64,000 nucleotides of DNA from Richelia intracellularis HH01 (GTDB taxonomy: Bacteria > Cyanobacteriota > Cyanobacteriia > Cyanobacteriales > Nostocaceae): assembly GCF_000350105.1 (NCBI RefSeq), contig NZ_CAIY01000027.1, forward strand, positions 62,001-126,000, written 5' to 3'. Below, piece after piece: positions 46,153-57,128 of this stretch. The notes beneath the pieces are model-generated. The model searched no databases. It saw nothing but the letters and a program-made list of their open reading frames with translations, and was not told the DNA's origin. The position numbers were made by a program, and so were the translations under genes. Each line of letters opens with the position of its first letter. The first letter of the stretch is position 1.

Positions 46153-46386
46153 TTACATTTCAGGAGTATCTTCCACTGATTCAATATACTGACTATCTAG
46201 AAGAAAAGAACCACTAGCAAAACTAACACCCCAATAATCACCAGGATATCGGTCTAGTACAGTCCCTTCCTCTCCCAAATGAATTAAACCAGGAGGTCGC
46301 AACATAGGCATAGGGTCATTTGTTTTAATATATTCAGGTAGAGCCACTACCCTGACTTTACTGCCAATGGGGAATTTTTTAGACAT
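46153..46386 (-). CDS. sipA: Regulatory protein SipA (NblS-interacting; DUF3148)
   Basis: A 77-residue SH3-like protein that binds the histidine kinase NblS and stimulates its activity, linking to high-light and phycobilisome-degradation responses. Signature text: FPIGSKVRVVALPEYIKTND, PMPMLRPPGLIHLGEEGTVL and YWGVSFASGSFLLDSQYIES. Full length for the family. Its presence fits the phycobilisome content of the window but it is not physically linked to it. Confidence 0.87.
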   Translation of the reverse strand: MSKKFPIGSKVRVVALPEYIKTNDPMPMLRPPGLIHLGEEGTVLDRYPGDYWGVSFASGSFLLDSQYIESVEDTPEM

Positions 46387-46893
46387 TCTTTTTGATATTA
46401 TTAATAAGTTCTGGAATTACATGCCAGTATAGTACTTCTCTATGGAATTATTCTACTGTTCAATAGTAATCGATGCCATAATGTACCTGGCCTTTACGTT
46501 TAGAATTGGGGCAATTCCAAACCACTTAATTTCCCTAATACAATAATTTTAACTCTCCCTACATTTCACTATGAAATATATTAAGAAGCAGAAAGGTTGT
46601 TAGCTAATCTGTAATGTTAATGAGAAACAACCTGATTCTGTCAATGTAAAATGAAATCATCCGTGTCAAGAAGAGAGAGTTCATTAGGGTTTGATTTATA
46701 GATGCCTCTTGGCTTGAGTTTTGTGTGGAGAGTAGGAAAACATTAAATTGTAAGCTTTGAGACTTAAATTTTAATGACAATAAGCTATGCCTCTTTACTT
46801 AATAGTATCAATACTGCCAAACTTGGCACCCGGGCACCATATATCAATGTGTTTATGAATTGCTACCACTCTCTTAAATATTGATTTTTTTAG
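46387..46893. other. Spacer between cbiX-type gene and sipA
   Basis: A 507-base AT-rich spacer with no gene or strong repeat recognised. Confidence 0.45.
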
Positions 46894-47922
46894 CTAAGGT
46901 ATTTGCCAAATATTCTGATGGTATTTTTCTATGTCTGCATATACATCTATGGATTCATGGGGAGCCTCCTGTCCATGATGTTCATGATGTTCATGATGTT
47001 CATGATGTCCATGATGTCCATGATGTTCATGATAGTCATCTCCTGATGCAGCCGCCAGTCGGAATTTGCACATTTCACAATTCATTTGTACTTGTCCCAT
47101 TTGAGTCTCAATTTCCCGTGTTCGTAATACGGAAAATAGTTGAGGGTGCAATCCCATTTCTGATAAGCAGCTTATATAAATATCTGGGTATAATTCTTGT
47201 TGCTGCAGAGCAATATCGAAAATTTTTTTTACTAGTACACCAGTGAATAGAAAGTAAGGTGACACAATTATACGCTTAGGTTGATAAAGTCGGGCTCTGC
47301 GAAAACCCTCTTCTAACCTGGGGTGAGTAATACCAACGAAACAGGTTTCTACAGTGGAATAACCACTACCCTCCCAAAGAATACGGGCTAATTTGTATAC
47401 ATCACTATTAGCATCAGGATCACTGGAACCACGCCCGACAAGTAACAGCACCGTATCTGCACGTGAGATACCTTGAGGATTATTTTCTGGGAGGTCAAGT
47501 TCTGTTAATCTTTGCCACCACAGTTCAATAATATTGGGAGTAATGCCGAAATGTCTGCCGTAATGTAACTTTAACTGGGGATATTTTGCTCTAGCACGGT
47601 CTAACTCATTGGTAACATCAAATTTATTATGGCGGGCAGCAAATAGGAGAATAGGTAATACAGAAAGTTCATTGTAACCATTGCGAATGCACTCATCTAC
47701 TCCTTCTTGAATTGTGGGTCCAGTTAGTTCTAAGAAGCAAGGAAGAACTGGTCGGGATTGATCTAATGCCTGATATGTTTCCACAAAATTCAAGAGGGCT
47801 TGTTTACCCTCATTATCCCTGGTTCCATGCCCAATCATCAATAAAGGGCGTTTGATTGGTAATGGAGGAAACTCTGAAAGGCGACTATTAATGAGTTGTA
47901 GATTAGTCATTTGCATTTTCAA
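46894..47922 (-). CDS. Sirohydrochlorin chelatase (CbiX/SirB-like) with His-rich tail
   Basis: A two-domain chelatase of 342 residues that inserts metal (cobalt for B12 or iron for siroheme) into sirohydrochlorin. The active-site His32 is in [13 protein letters not shown]. Later blocks are [40 protein letters not shown] and [20 protein letters not shown]. Near residues 298-318 a histidine tract ([20 protein letters not shown]) is encoded by 9-base tandem repeats and could store or deliver metal, as seen in other His-rich CbiX proteins. Which metal is used cannot be told here. Confidence 0.88.
   Translation of the reverse strand: MKMQMTNLQLINSRLSEFPPLPIKRPLLMIGHGTRDNEGKQALLNFVETYQALDQSRPVLPCFLELTGPTIQEGVDECIRNGYNELSVLPILLFAARHNKFDVTNELDRARAKYPQLKLHYGRHFGITPNIIELWWQRLTELDLPENNPQGISRADTVLLLVGRGSSDPDANSDVYKLARILWEGSGYSTVETCFVGITHPRLEEGFRRARLYQPKRIIVSPYFLFTGVLVKKIFDIALQQQELYPDIYISCLSEMGLHPQLFSVLRTREIETQMGQVQMNCEMCKFRLAAASGDDYHEHHGHHGHHEHHEHHEHHGQEAPHESIDVYADIEKYHQNIWQIP
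46974..47027. repeat. 9-base tandem repeat coding the His tract
   Basis: Six consecutive units CATGATGTT or CATGATGTC on the plus strand encode alternating Glu/Gly-His-His on the minus strand. It lies inside the chelatase gene in frame, so copy-number change would lengthen or shorten the His tract without a frameshift. Confidence 0.9.
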
Positions 47923-49345
47923 CTTAAAACTCTTTTCCTGCGCAATGGAGAAAACGGAGATAATTATAAACAGATGAGTATTTCGGCTCGGAAATGACTC
48001 AAATGGTCGAGGGAGAGTCTAATCAATCCTTAATGGGCCTAGCGCTCTCCATGATTCACTTTTCCTCACAGGTTGCGTTGCAGCCGCAGAATTTCATTGT
48101 AGTTTCCCTACTTTGTTTATTTCACATTTTCCTTGTCATTCTAGCCGATTTAACTGATTTTCCAAAAACTATTTTACAGTAACACTTTGATAAGTTATAG
48201 GATATATACTGCTGTATTCATGCCTAATTTATTTCTTGTTTTCAAGTTCCTACTTTTTATTGTTTTTATCTATAATTTTAGTATGTGGTTAGCTTTCTTT
48301 GTAAGAGAAAAAGGACATCTTACATATAAATTTCTGAGAATTTGTAAAATATCATAATACTTGGAAAACAAACTTCTGCTAAGCAAACGAGTAGATACGA
48401 ACAAAAGCCTTATGATGAAATGATAGTGATCAAGGAACACTACCTTGATTTCTGATTTATTCTAAACAATGGCATACTCAACATTCGTAAAAAATTTAGT
48501 AATTTAAGGCTATTAGTTGAGACTCTGATTTCAACTTTGTTATTTTTGTTTAGGCTGATTGATGGTAGCAATGAGTGTAACAATTACCTAATTTTTTAAT
48601 TATCCTCTAAACCCCAGGTGAAAAATCGTTTATTAATTCAATTTCCCCAACTTCTCAGGAATATAAACACCCTGATAGTACTTTCAAAAGTATAACCTGT
48701 GAGGATAACAAAAGCAGTTATCATCAATCATGGATATGTTTCTGGGGACTTATAATCGACAAGTATTTATTTGTTTCTTAATACTAATACTGATCGAGAT
48801 AGGCAAATTAAAATGCTGATAAGTATGAGATTAAATGAATTAGTTATATAGAAAGCTTTAATGTAACTATCTAACATAGAATAACCTAACATATGGAAGA
48901 GTAATTGTAGCAACTCAAAGAATAAAACCCTTTGATAGAAAATATACCAGAGCTATCAAAAACTAAGATTACTGGATCATGACAAAATCCAGGCGAAGAA
49001 TAGGAAACAGACCTTATTTTTGATAAATCACACTTCTGATTTAGGGTATCTTACCAAATATCCAATAGAAGAGCTCTGGAAGTTGATTACATCATTAATT
49101 TCTGGAACTTCAACAACCTGACAATACCTATATTTAAACTAATATCAAGATTTTATAAATCTTTCTGTATTCAATCGTGAGATTTATGATGATAATTTTG
49201 CTCCTTATTATATTGATTTTCCTTATTAATCGAAAGCCCTAAGAGAAAATGAGTAGTAATTTTGACAAGGGAGGAGCAAGATAAAATGCAAATTTGAATT
49301 AGACTATCCAATATATCCTTTACTAAAGTTAGAAACACATAATCT
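47923..49345. other. 1.4-kb gap
   Basis: No supportable gene. A 62-codon plus-strand frame (47994-48182) and a 46-codon one (48220-48360), both hydrophobic, could encode tiny membrane peptides but have no family resemblance. The rest is AT-rich. Confidence 0.4.
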
Positions 49346-49774
49346 ATGGAACATGGTCTTTTATGGTTTCCTCTACTAGCAATATTTATATGGCTATTCT
49401 GGCAGGGGGGAAGAGAGTATCAGAAGGTTGAGGCTTATCATCTATGGGCAGAAAAATTTGATAGAGCCAAATATGATATACTTGCTGTAATTGGTCAGAA
49501 AGATAATAATATCACCTGGGGAAAACCTACTCATAAAGGAATAGCAAATGTTCAAACATTTTCCCTCCTTGACGTCAAGAAAGTAGCTATTTTAGTAGGT
49601 ACAAAAGAAATAAACATAGATGTAGATGATATACCCATAAACGGTAATACTATAAGTTTAAAGTTCTTCATTATAGAGCCTAATAATGATATACAAATTC
49701 CATTCACGGAAATCCCCTTGGCGATCAGTTGGTGTAAGTTTTTACGGAATGAGTTGCAGCATATACAATCATAA
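49346..49774 (+). CDS. Conserved hypothetical membrane-anchored protein
   Basis: A 142-residue protein with one N-terminal transmembrane helix (LLWFPLLAIFIWLFW) followed by YQKVEAYHLWAEKFDRAKYD and a soluble beta-rich domain. The coherent, non-repetitive sequence suggests a real gene, and I recall similar proteins in cyanobacteria. I know no function. It stands alone in a gene-poor region. Confidence 0.62.
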   Translation: MEHGLLWFPLLAIFIWLFWQGGREYQKVEAYHLWAEKFDRAKYDILAVIGQKDNNITWGKPTHKGIANVQTFSLLDVKKVAILVGTKEINIDVDDIPINGNTISLKFFIIEPNNDIQIPFTEIPLAISWCKFLRNELQHIQS

Positions 49775-50824
49775 CGAAGGAAGTTGAAAGAGGTTACTTA
49801 AGCAGCATTCCTAAATTTTAGTGTGCTCAATTTAAATAAGGTATATATGCTTTCTACCTTTCCATTTCAAACCCGTTTAACACCTATAAAAAATGGCAAA
49901 TACTCCTACTATGTCTAGTTTATAGTAACTGCATACTAATTTGTATTCCCAAGGTAAATAGCACCGGGGCAGTTTTTTCTAGATTGGGCTTGCTTGTATT
50001 TGCCTTGCTAGTCTATATTCATATTCCACCATCCATAAATCCCTGAATTACTTATGTAGAAGGGGCTTACCAACATACATAGCTATCAGAATACTTGGAA
50101 ATAAAGGGTGATGGTAAAAAACTTGTCTCCTATTATAATGTTACAATTATCTGGTCTGGCAAAAGAATAATTAATTACTAATTCCTATATTATCCTAACA
50201 AAATATTAAGAAAAGTTAATTTTTGCCGTTTGTTATAGAAAATTTCCTACTAGGAATAAGTATGACTTATTTCCCTAAATATCAAGAAAACTTCTACGCT
50301 TAGATTTGGAAGATGATCTGGTGTCAAAAGTATTTCTACTCAAAATCATTATGATTTTATGATTAATAGTAACTATTGGTTATTATTAATCACTAAATGA
50401 AGAGTTGTGTTGTGAGGGAAACAGAGCATGGAAATCTAGTGATTCTAGTGAAATATCATTTTCCACACAGACTGACCACTCCCATAACTATATACCATTA
50501 CAAAAATATACTTGATCTGGACTTTAATTATAAACATTTGCAATTATTATTTGATAATAATTTCTGAATAAGTCCGGCTATATTATTGATTATAATAGTT
50601 AACAGTAAAAAAATAGTTTGGTCTAATTATTTCTTAGTGGGAATTATATAGGTTATAAAGACATAGTAGGGTCATTATTTTGGGTTTTTATTGGTAGGTT
50701 AAGTATTTTATCAGTCCCACTACCCACTAATAGAATAAACCTGGAATTAAATACTCTAGATAGCAATAAATTGTAGGAGTTAGATAATAACCAACCCTAC
50801 AATGGCCATTTTTAACCTTGCTAA
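49775..50824. other. 1-kb gap downstream of ndk
   Basis: No gene. An 8-bp stem (ATTGTAGG 50770-50777 with CCTACAAT 50796-50803) just past the ndk stop, reading on the minus strand into TTTATT, may be a weak ndk terminator. Confidence 0.45.
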
Positions 50825-51274
50825 TTATTCATACAACCAAGTACTTATTTGTGGTTGCCAATCAACTAATTCTTCATCCTTAAACCATAGGCTAATCTCT
50901 CTTTGGGCAGTTTCTATAGCATCAGAACCGTGGATAATATTACGACCAATACTCACTCCAAAATCTCCCCGGATTGTTCCAGGTTCAGAGATTAAGGGAT
51001 TAGTTGCACCAATCATTTTTCTAGCAGATGCAACCACGCCATCACCTTTCCAAACCATCGCTACCACAGGACCAGATGTAATAAACTCTACTAGACTAGC
51101 AAAAAATGGTCTTTCCCGGTGAATATCATAATGGGACTCTGCCAATTTTTTGCTGACATCCATAAACTTTAAACCCACTAAAGTAAAACCTTTAGTTTCA
51201 AAGCGTTGGATAATTTTACCTACTAGTCCACGTTGTACCCCATCAGGCTTAATAGCTAAGAATGTGAGTTCCAA
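50825..51274 (-). CDS. ndk: Nucleoside diphosphate kinase
   Basis: Transfers gamma phosphate between nucleoside di- and triphosphates through a phosphohistidine. The 149-residue protein has [55 protein letters not shown] and the active His115 in [17 protein letters not shown]. Full length. It stands alone, divergent from speA. Confidence 0.96.
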   Translation of the reverse strand: MELTFLAIKPDGVQRGLVGKIIQRFETKGFTLVGLKFMDVSKKLAESHYDIHRERPFFASLVEFITSGPVVAMVWKGDGVVASARKMIGATNPLISEPGTIRGDFGVSIGRNIIHGSDAIETAQREISLWFKDEELVDWQPQISTWLYE

Positions 51275-51745
51275 AGTTGTCTCCTCAAATTAATAAATAA
51301 GTTATCCCTTCCACTTTGTCATTTGTCGTGTACAATTGACAAATTATTATAAAAATAAGTTTTTTTCATTTATACAAATAATTAAGTATTCTTGAGTATA
51401 TTTCATTGGTAACGTGAATAGCTGGCATTAATACTAATTAAATTATTGCTGGAAACTGACCAAGTAATATTTACTATATTGATTCAATAAGTTGATGCTA
51501 TATCCATAAAGATGTTACAAGAATCTGTCGATTAGTTAGATTTAGTACTGAGCATAACAAACCCGATGAAAAAATACAGAATTAATTATTCTTTAAACTT
51601 ACGAAATGTTATATGACTTTTGACGTAAGGGTTTCAAGCTTCAACTACTTTTGAGTAAGTTTCTTTAAACCTTAAAATTTAGGTCTAGACTCCAGGAATA
51701 AGTTAAATTGTAAGCTTGTTGGAAACAAATACAAGCAATGAATAA
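51275..51745. other. Divergent spacer between ndk and speA
   Basis: A 471-base region carrying the promoters of both genes. No gene or strong inverted repeat noticed. Confidence 0.45.
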
Positions 51746-53779
51746 ATGGGTGTTGAATTAACAGTGACAGCTAATGATGTATTAAATTTATCTTCAAGCG
51801 AACAGAGAATAGAAGTGAAGCAAGCAAACCAACAAAAAGGTAATAATCAACAATCTTCCCCCAATACCCCCAATACTGTTACAGCATCTCGTATTTGGAA
51901 AATTGAGGATAGCGAAGCACTATATCGTATAGAAGGTTGGGGACAACCTTATTTTTCCATTAATGCGGCTGGCCATGTAACAGTTTCTCCCAAAGGCGAT
52001 CATGGTGGTTCCCTAGATTTATTTGAGTTGGTGCAAGCCCTAAAACAACGTAACGTAGGCCTACCTTTGTTAATTCGCTTTTCTGACATTTTAGAAGACC
52101 GAATTGAAAGGTTAAATGCTTGCTTTGCCAAAGCGATAGCCCGCTATAATTACTCTGGTGTATATCGCGGTGTATTCCCTGTAAAATGCAACCAACAACG
52201 CCATTTGATTGAAGATTTAGTTCGGTTTGGGAAGCCCCATCAGTTTGGTTTAGAGGCTGGCTCTAAACCAGAACTAATGATTGCCCTAGCTTTGTTAGAT
52301 ACTCCAGGAGCCTTATTAATCTGCAATGGCTACAAGGATAAAGAATACATTGAGACTGCAATGCTAGCTCAAAAGCTAGGACAAACACCAATCATTGTTC
52401 TAGAACAAATTGAAGAGGTTGATTTAGTTATTAAGGTCAGTCAACAGTTGGGGATTAAGCCGATTGTTGGTGTGAGAGCAAAACTTAGTACACAAGGTAT
52501 GGGAAGATGGGGTGCTTCTAGTGGTGATCGTGCCAAGTTTGGATTGACAATTCCTGAGATTATAAATGTTATAGACCAGTTTCGAGATGCTAATTTGTTA
52601 GATTCCTTTCAACTATTGCATTTTCATGTCGGATCCCAAATTTCTGCCATCAATGTAATTAAAGATGCCATCCAAGAAGCTAGTCGTATTTATGTTGAGT
52701 TAGGGTTATTGGGAGCAAATATGAAATACCTTGATGTCGGAGGTGGTTTAGCTGTAGATTATGATGGTTCTCAAACTAACTTCTATGCTTCCAAAAATTA
52801 TAATATGCAGAATTATGCCAATGACATTGTAGCGGAGTTGCAAGATGCTTGTGCTGAGAACAATTTATCTGTACCCACACTGATCAGCGAAAGTGGTAGA
52901 GCGATCGCGTCCCATCAATCCGTACTTATTTTTGACATCCTTAGTGTCAGCGAAGTAAATTCAATCCCTCCAGAGTTACCTGAAGAGGGTGATTCCCAAT
53001 TGATTTCTTACCTCTGGGAAACATGTCAACTAATTAATCAAGAAAACTATCAGGAATTATACCATGATGCAGCTCAATTTAAAGAGGAAGCTATCAGCCG
53101 TTTTAACTTAGGTATCCTTAGTATTAGAGAAAGAGCCAAAGCAGAACAACTGTATTGGGCTTGTTGTCAAAAGGTATTGGATATCACTAGAAAGCAAGAA
53201 TACGTGCCTGATGAGTTGGAAGACCTAGAAAAAATAATGGCTTCCATTTATTATATTAATCTATCCGTATTCCAGTCAGCACCTGATTGTTGGGCTATCA
53301 ATCAACTTTTCCCAATTATGCCTATCCATCGTCTGGATGAGGAGCCAAATCGCCGCGCAATTCTGGCAGATCTTACCTGTGATAGTGATGGCAAAATTGA
53401 TAGCTTTATTGATCTTAGAGATGTTAAGTCAATTTTAGAGCTACATTCACTACAAGCTGGACAGCCTTACTATTTAGGAATGTTCCTAAATGGAGCCTAC
53501 CAAGAAATTATGGGAAACTTGCACAATCTCTTTGGTGATACTAATGCAGTTCATATCCAACTCACTCCCAAAGGCTACAAAATTAAACACATCGTTAAGG
53601 GTGATACTATGGATGAGGTACTAGTTTATGTACAATATGATACAGAAGATATGATAGAAAGAATTCGTCAACGTTGTGAAAGAGCCTTAGAAGAAAAACA
53701 AATTTCCCTAACAGAGTCTCAAAAACTGCTGCAAACATACGAAAAGAGCCTCAGTAAATATACTTATCTTTGCAGCTAG
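51746..53779 (+). CDS. speA: Biosynthetic arginine decarboxylase
   Basis: A PLP enzyme that converts arginine to agmatine, the first step of polyamine synthesis by the agmatine route. The 677-residue protein has the PLP lysine Lys147 in GVFPVKCNQQRHLIEDL, the barrel blocks FGLEAGSKPELMIALALLD, MGRWGASSGDRAKFGLT, LLHFHVGSQISAI and LDVGGGLAVDYDGSQTNFY, and SESGRAIASHQSVLIFD. The first ~50 residues are a Gln/Asn-rich extension. The spermidine step gene speE at 4-5 kb is frameshifted. Confidence 0.95.
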   Translation: MGVELTVTANDVLNLSSSEQRIEVKQANQQKGNNQQSSPNTPNTVTASRIWKIEDSEALYRIEGWGQPYFSINAAGHVTVSPKGDHGGSLDLFELVQALKQRNVGLPLLIRFSDILEDRIERLNACFAKAIARYNYSGVYRGVFPVKCNQQRHLIEDLVRFGKPHQFGLEAGSKPELMIALALLDTPGALLICNGYKDKEYIETAMLAQKLGQTPIIVLEQIEEVDLVIKVSQQLGIKPIVGVRAKLSTQGMGRWGASSGDRAKFGLTIPEIINVIDQFRDANLLDSFQLLHFHVGSQISAINVIKDAIQEASRIYVELGLLGANMKYLDVGGGLAVDYDGSQTNFYASKNYNMQNYANDIVAELQDACAENNLSVPTLISESGRAIASHQSVLIFDILSVSEVNSIPPELPEEGDSQLISYLWETCQLINQENYQELYHDAAQFKEEAISRFNLGILSIRERAKAEQLYWACCQKVLDITRKQEYVPDELEDLEKIMASIYYINLSVFQSAPDCWAINQLFPIMPIHRLDEEPNRRAILADLTCDSDGKIDSFIDLRDVKSILELHSLQAGQPYYLGMFLNGAYQEIMGNLHNLFGDTNAVHIQLTPKGYKIKHIVKGDTMDEVLVYVQYDTEDMIERIRQRCERALEEKQISLTESQKLLQTYEKSLSKYTYLCS

Positions 53780-54244
53780 TTTTTTTGAAAAGTAAGGTTA
53801 CTAAGAAATTAAAATATACTAATGAGATAATATTAGTGATTGTAAATATGTAAAGAGAACAAAAGATATTTTGTTTACCGAACAAATATTCAGCCGAGAA
53901 TGAATGATGTTGGCAATATGTGGTTTAACAGGAAGATGAATGACAATCTATTAGGAATATCCAGCGATATAACCATTATCACTTATAACTAATAATAACA
54001 TATTATGAATTATAAGAAGGCAATACTAGCTACAATAAATGATCAGTGATGAATTAACATTTAAAGGGTGAAGTGCTTTCCATATCTTAATTAAGGACTA
54101 TAGATATGTTTATCCAATACTCCAATATAGGTAAAGATTTATAGGTACATTCATACTCGCGAATATTATAGATACCATCCCAAATGACCATTTTATAGAA
54201 GGTATTCTGGAGTTCAGCGTGAAATAGTCAAAATTTAGTCAAAT
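53780..54244. other. Spacer between speA and pcrA (tail to tail)
   Basis: A 465-base AT-rich region where two convergent transcripts should end. I see no clear terminator hairpin. Confidence 0.45.
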
Positions 54245-56581
54245 TCAATTAACCTGTTGTAGTTGTAAAGGATTGACAATTTTTTGCCCTAGATAATCAA
54301 ATTTAACGGCTAAAGAAATTTTATCCCCCCCACCAAAAACATGCGTAATTTCACCCATCCCAAAAGTTCTATGTAAGACCTTATTACCTACCTTCCAGCA
54401 TGGCATACTTGCATAATTGCTAATATCAGATGATTTAGGAAGAAAAGTATTTTTTGTATCTTTTTGACTTTTGCAAAACTGCGTTACAAGCAAATCCTCC
54501 GGTAATTCATTTAAAAATTGTGATCTTAGGGCGGGTTCTCTATAACCATAGAGTCGCCGCTCTTTGGCATGGGAAAGGTATAATCTATCTTGAGCACGGG
54601 TAATTCCGACATAACACAGGCGACGTTCTTCTTCCAATGCCATGGGGTCATTCATTGAACGGTAATTGGGGAATAGCCCTTGTTCCAGACCTATCACAAA
54701 TACTATGGGGAATTCTAATCCTTTGGATGCATGCAGTGTCATTAAAGAAATTGCACTGTCTCCCTCCTTTAAATCATCTAAATTTGAATTGAGAGCAGTA
54801 CTAGCAAGGAAATTTTCTAAACTTACTTCTTCATTCTCTTCTTCAAACTGTAGAACAGCATTAAATAATTCCCTGACATTTTGAAGACGGTTTTCAGCTT
54901 CATCTGTACCATGGTCTTTCAAACTGTCAATGTAGCCAGAACTTTCCAAGATTTGTTTGACTAATTTACTTACAGATAAGATATCAATTTCCCTACGCCA
55001 ATTGATAACCATTTGAACAAAGTTTTTAATTGATTTGCTTGCTCTTCCAGCCAGATTATTAACTGATATCTCATCAACCAGTACTTCCCAAAGTGGTTTT
55101 TTCAACTCATGAGCAGCATTAACTAAATTATTAATAGTAGTTTTGCCAATTCCCCGCCTAGGAGTATTAATTATACGTAGCAAGCTCACCATGTCTGATG
55201 GATTAACAATGAATCTTAAATAAGCTAGTACATCTTTAATCTCTTTACGGTCATAGAATTTCAAACTACCAACCACAGTATAAGGGATACCTAATCTAAC
55301 TAAAATATCTTCAAAAGGACGTGATTGGGCATTAGTCCGATACAAAATAGCAAAACTCACCCAATCTAATTCAGGGTTTTGGTTTTCTAGAGTACGAATT
55401 TGATTAATGACAAATTGGGCTTCTGCCACTTCGTCATCGGCCGTATGGCAGCAAATAGATTCCCCTGAACCCTTTGTAGCTTTAAGTATCTTATCGATCC
55501 GTTGTGTATTATTTTCAATTAGTCCATTTGCTGCTTGTAGAATATTCTCAGAGGAGCGGTAATTCTCTTCCAGTTTCACCATAGTACTCGTATATTCATC
55601 AGCCAATCCGTCCCCAAAGTCTCGCTGAAATTCCAGCAAAATTGTAAAGTCAGCCATTCTAAAAGAGTAAACAGATTGATCTGCATCTCCCACCACAAAA
55701 ACCGAACGCTGGTTCCAATTTCTATTACTTTTTTTCCTTTCCCCATTAGTAACTAATTGCTGAATTAACTGATATTGGGTGCGGTTAGTATCTTGATACT
55801 CATCTACTAAAACATGATGAAATTTTTGGTGCCAATAGCCCAGTACCTGCTCATTTTGTTGGAATAATCTTGCTGGTAATAGGATTAAATCATCAAAATC
55901 TAGGGCATTATTTTCTGCCAGTTTATCTTGATAATGACTGTAGACTTGGGCAATTACCCTGCCTTTATAATCATTGCACTCTAATTCTAATTCTCCGGGA
56001 GAAAAACCCTGATTTTTGGCATTACTAATTGCATACCGCACAGAGCGAGAGTCGAACTTTTTGTCATCCAAATTTAACTTTTTACTCACAATTTCCTTAA
56101 CTAAAGTTTGGGAATCCGACTCATCAAAAATGGAAAAATTGCGATTCCACTTTCGTCCCTGTTCATCCTGATACTTTTCGATATCAAAACGTAATACCCT
56201 TGCAAATAAGCTATGGAAAGTGCCTATCCACATCTCTTTAATGTAATTGTGCCATACTCTTGACTTGATTTTTGTTTTCTCATATTCCGGCAGAAAATTC
56301 AATTTCTCCCCATAGTCAAGTAAGGCAAGTTGTTCAGAGAATAAATTCTGCACCCTTTCTTTCATTTCTCTTGCAGCTTTATTAGTGAAGGTCACTGCTA
56401 AGATATTCTCTGGGTTAACTCTATGTTGCAAAATTAAATTAGCAATCCGATAAGTTAAAGTACTTGTTTTACCGGAACCTGCACCAGCAACAACTAACAA
56501 AGGACCACAAAAATGCTCTACGGCAAAACGCTGGTTGGGATTAAGATGGCTAAAAAACTGGGTGGTTGTTGATATGGACAT
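54245..56581 (-). CDS. pcrA: UvrD/PcrA-type DNA helicase
   Basis: A superfamily 1A 3'-5' helicase for repair and replication restart. I start it at 56581 (MSISTTTQFFSHLNPNQRFA), giving 778 residues. A further upstream ATG adds 11 hydrophobic residues and is unlikely. Motifs: Q-motif LNPNQRFAVEH, Walker A GAGSGKT (33-39), LAVTFTNKAAREMKERV, motif II VDEYQDTNRTQYQLI, QSVYSFRMAD, ENYRSSENIL and motif VI VGITRAQDRLYLSHA. The PcrA-like C-terminal domain (GNKVLHRTFGMGEITHVFGG) is present. Confidence 0.93.
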   Translation of the reverse strand: MSISTTTQFFSHLNPNQRFAVEHFCGPLLVVAGAGSGKTSTLTYRIANLILQHRVNPENILAVTFTNKAAREMKERVQNLFSEQLALLDYGEKLNFLPEYEKTKIKSRVWHNYIKEMWIGTFHSLFARVLRFDIEKYQDEQGRKWNRNFSIFDESDSQTLVKEIVSKKLNLDDKKFDSRSVRYAISNAKNQGFSPGELELECNDYKGRVIAQVYSHYQDKLAENNALDFDDLILLPARLFQQNEQVLGYWHQKFHHVLVDEYQDTNRTQYQLIQQLVTNGERKKSNRNWNQRSVFVVGDADQSVYSFRMADFTILLEFQRDFGDGLADEYTSTMVKLEENYRSSENILQAANGLIENNTQRIDKILKATKGSGESICCHTADDEVAEAQFVINQIRTLENQNPELDWVSFAILYRTNAQSRPFEDILVRLGIPYTVVGSLKFYDRKEIKDVLAYLRFIVNPSDMVSLLRIINTPRRGIGKTTINNLVNAAHELKKPLWEVLVDEISVNNLAGRASKSIKNFVQMVINWRREIDILSVSKLVKQILESSGYIDSLKDHGTDEAENRLQNVRELFNAVLQFEEENEEVSLENFLASTALNSNLDDLKEGDSAISLMTLHASKGLEFPIVFVIGLEQGLFPNYRSMNDPMALEEERRLCYVGITRAQDRLYLSHAKERRLYGYREPALRSQFLNELPEDLLVTQFCKSQKDTKNTFLPKSSDISNYASMPCWKVGNKVLHRTFGMGEITHVFGGGDKISLAVKFDYLGQKIVNPLQLQQVN

Positions 56582-57128
56582 TATAGTAAAAGTAAGTATA
56601 AGGGCTATGAACAATTCTTAAAAGACATCATTATTATTACTCAGAGCATCGCACTATAGTTTATATTCCCAAAAGAATTACTGAATATAAAAAGTTTTGG
56701 TCAATCAGAAATATTCCTGAGACCTAGCACAAAGTAATTGGTGATATTCGTGGCTGGGGGGCAGTTTTGGGGCTGCTCGGTTACTTAATGGCAAGTTGAG
56801 GAGGGCAGTTAGAAGCTTTAGAGTATAATTTTGATTTATCCTGATTATTAATCAGGATAAATCAAAATTCCAGGGTTTAGATTAAATATCCCTGCTCTAG
56901 CAGAAATCCATTGATATTAAATGAATTTTGGCAATCAAGGAACTAGTAAGGTGGACCTGCAATTTTTAGATATATTTAGAACATAATCAAACATGCATTA
57001 CTCAGAAGTAAATTTAAGAGAAAATTTATTTTCCAGAAATTACAAAAGCTTTTTGCAGATATAATCTGCCTTCGTTCAAAAAAACACTAATTTATTACAA
57101 AAATTGAGAGACTAAGAGAAAATATAAA
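56582..57128. other. Spacer between alaS and pcrA with a long palindrome
   Basis: A 547-base region containing an almost uninterrupted 21-bp palindrome (separate entry), about 260 bases beyond the alaS stop. No gene. Confidence 0.5.
56826..56868 (-). terminator. 21-bp palindrome downstream of alaS
   Basis: Arms 56826-56846 and 56848-56868 are exact complements with a single central base (core GATTTATCCTGATTA). The stem ends in AATTTTG-type sequence on both strands, so it could act as a terminator for alaS or reduce read-through into pcrA. No separate T-run follows, so that role is only a suggestion. Confidence 0.45.

Noticed and set aside
46974-47027. Possible CRISPR array
   Set aside because: Units are contiguous 9-mers without spacers and lie in frame inside a conserved gene.
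46881-47246. Plus-strand frame with VHDVHDV repeats
   Set aside because: It is the opposite-strand shadow of the His tract in the sirohydrochlorin chelatase gene.
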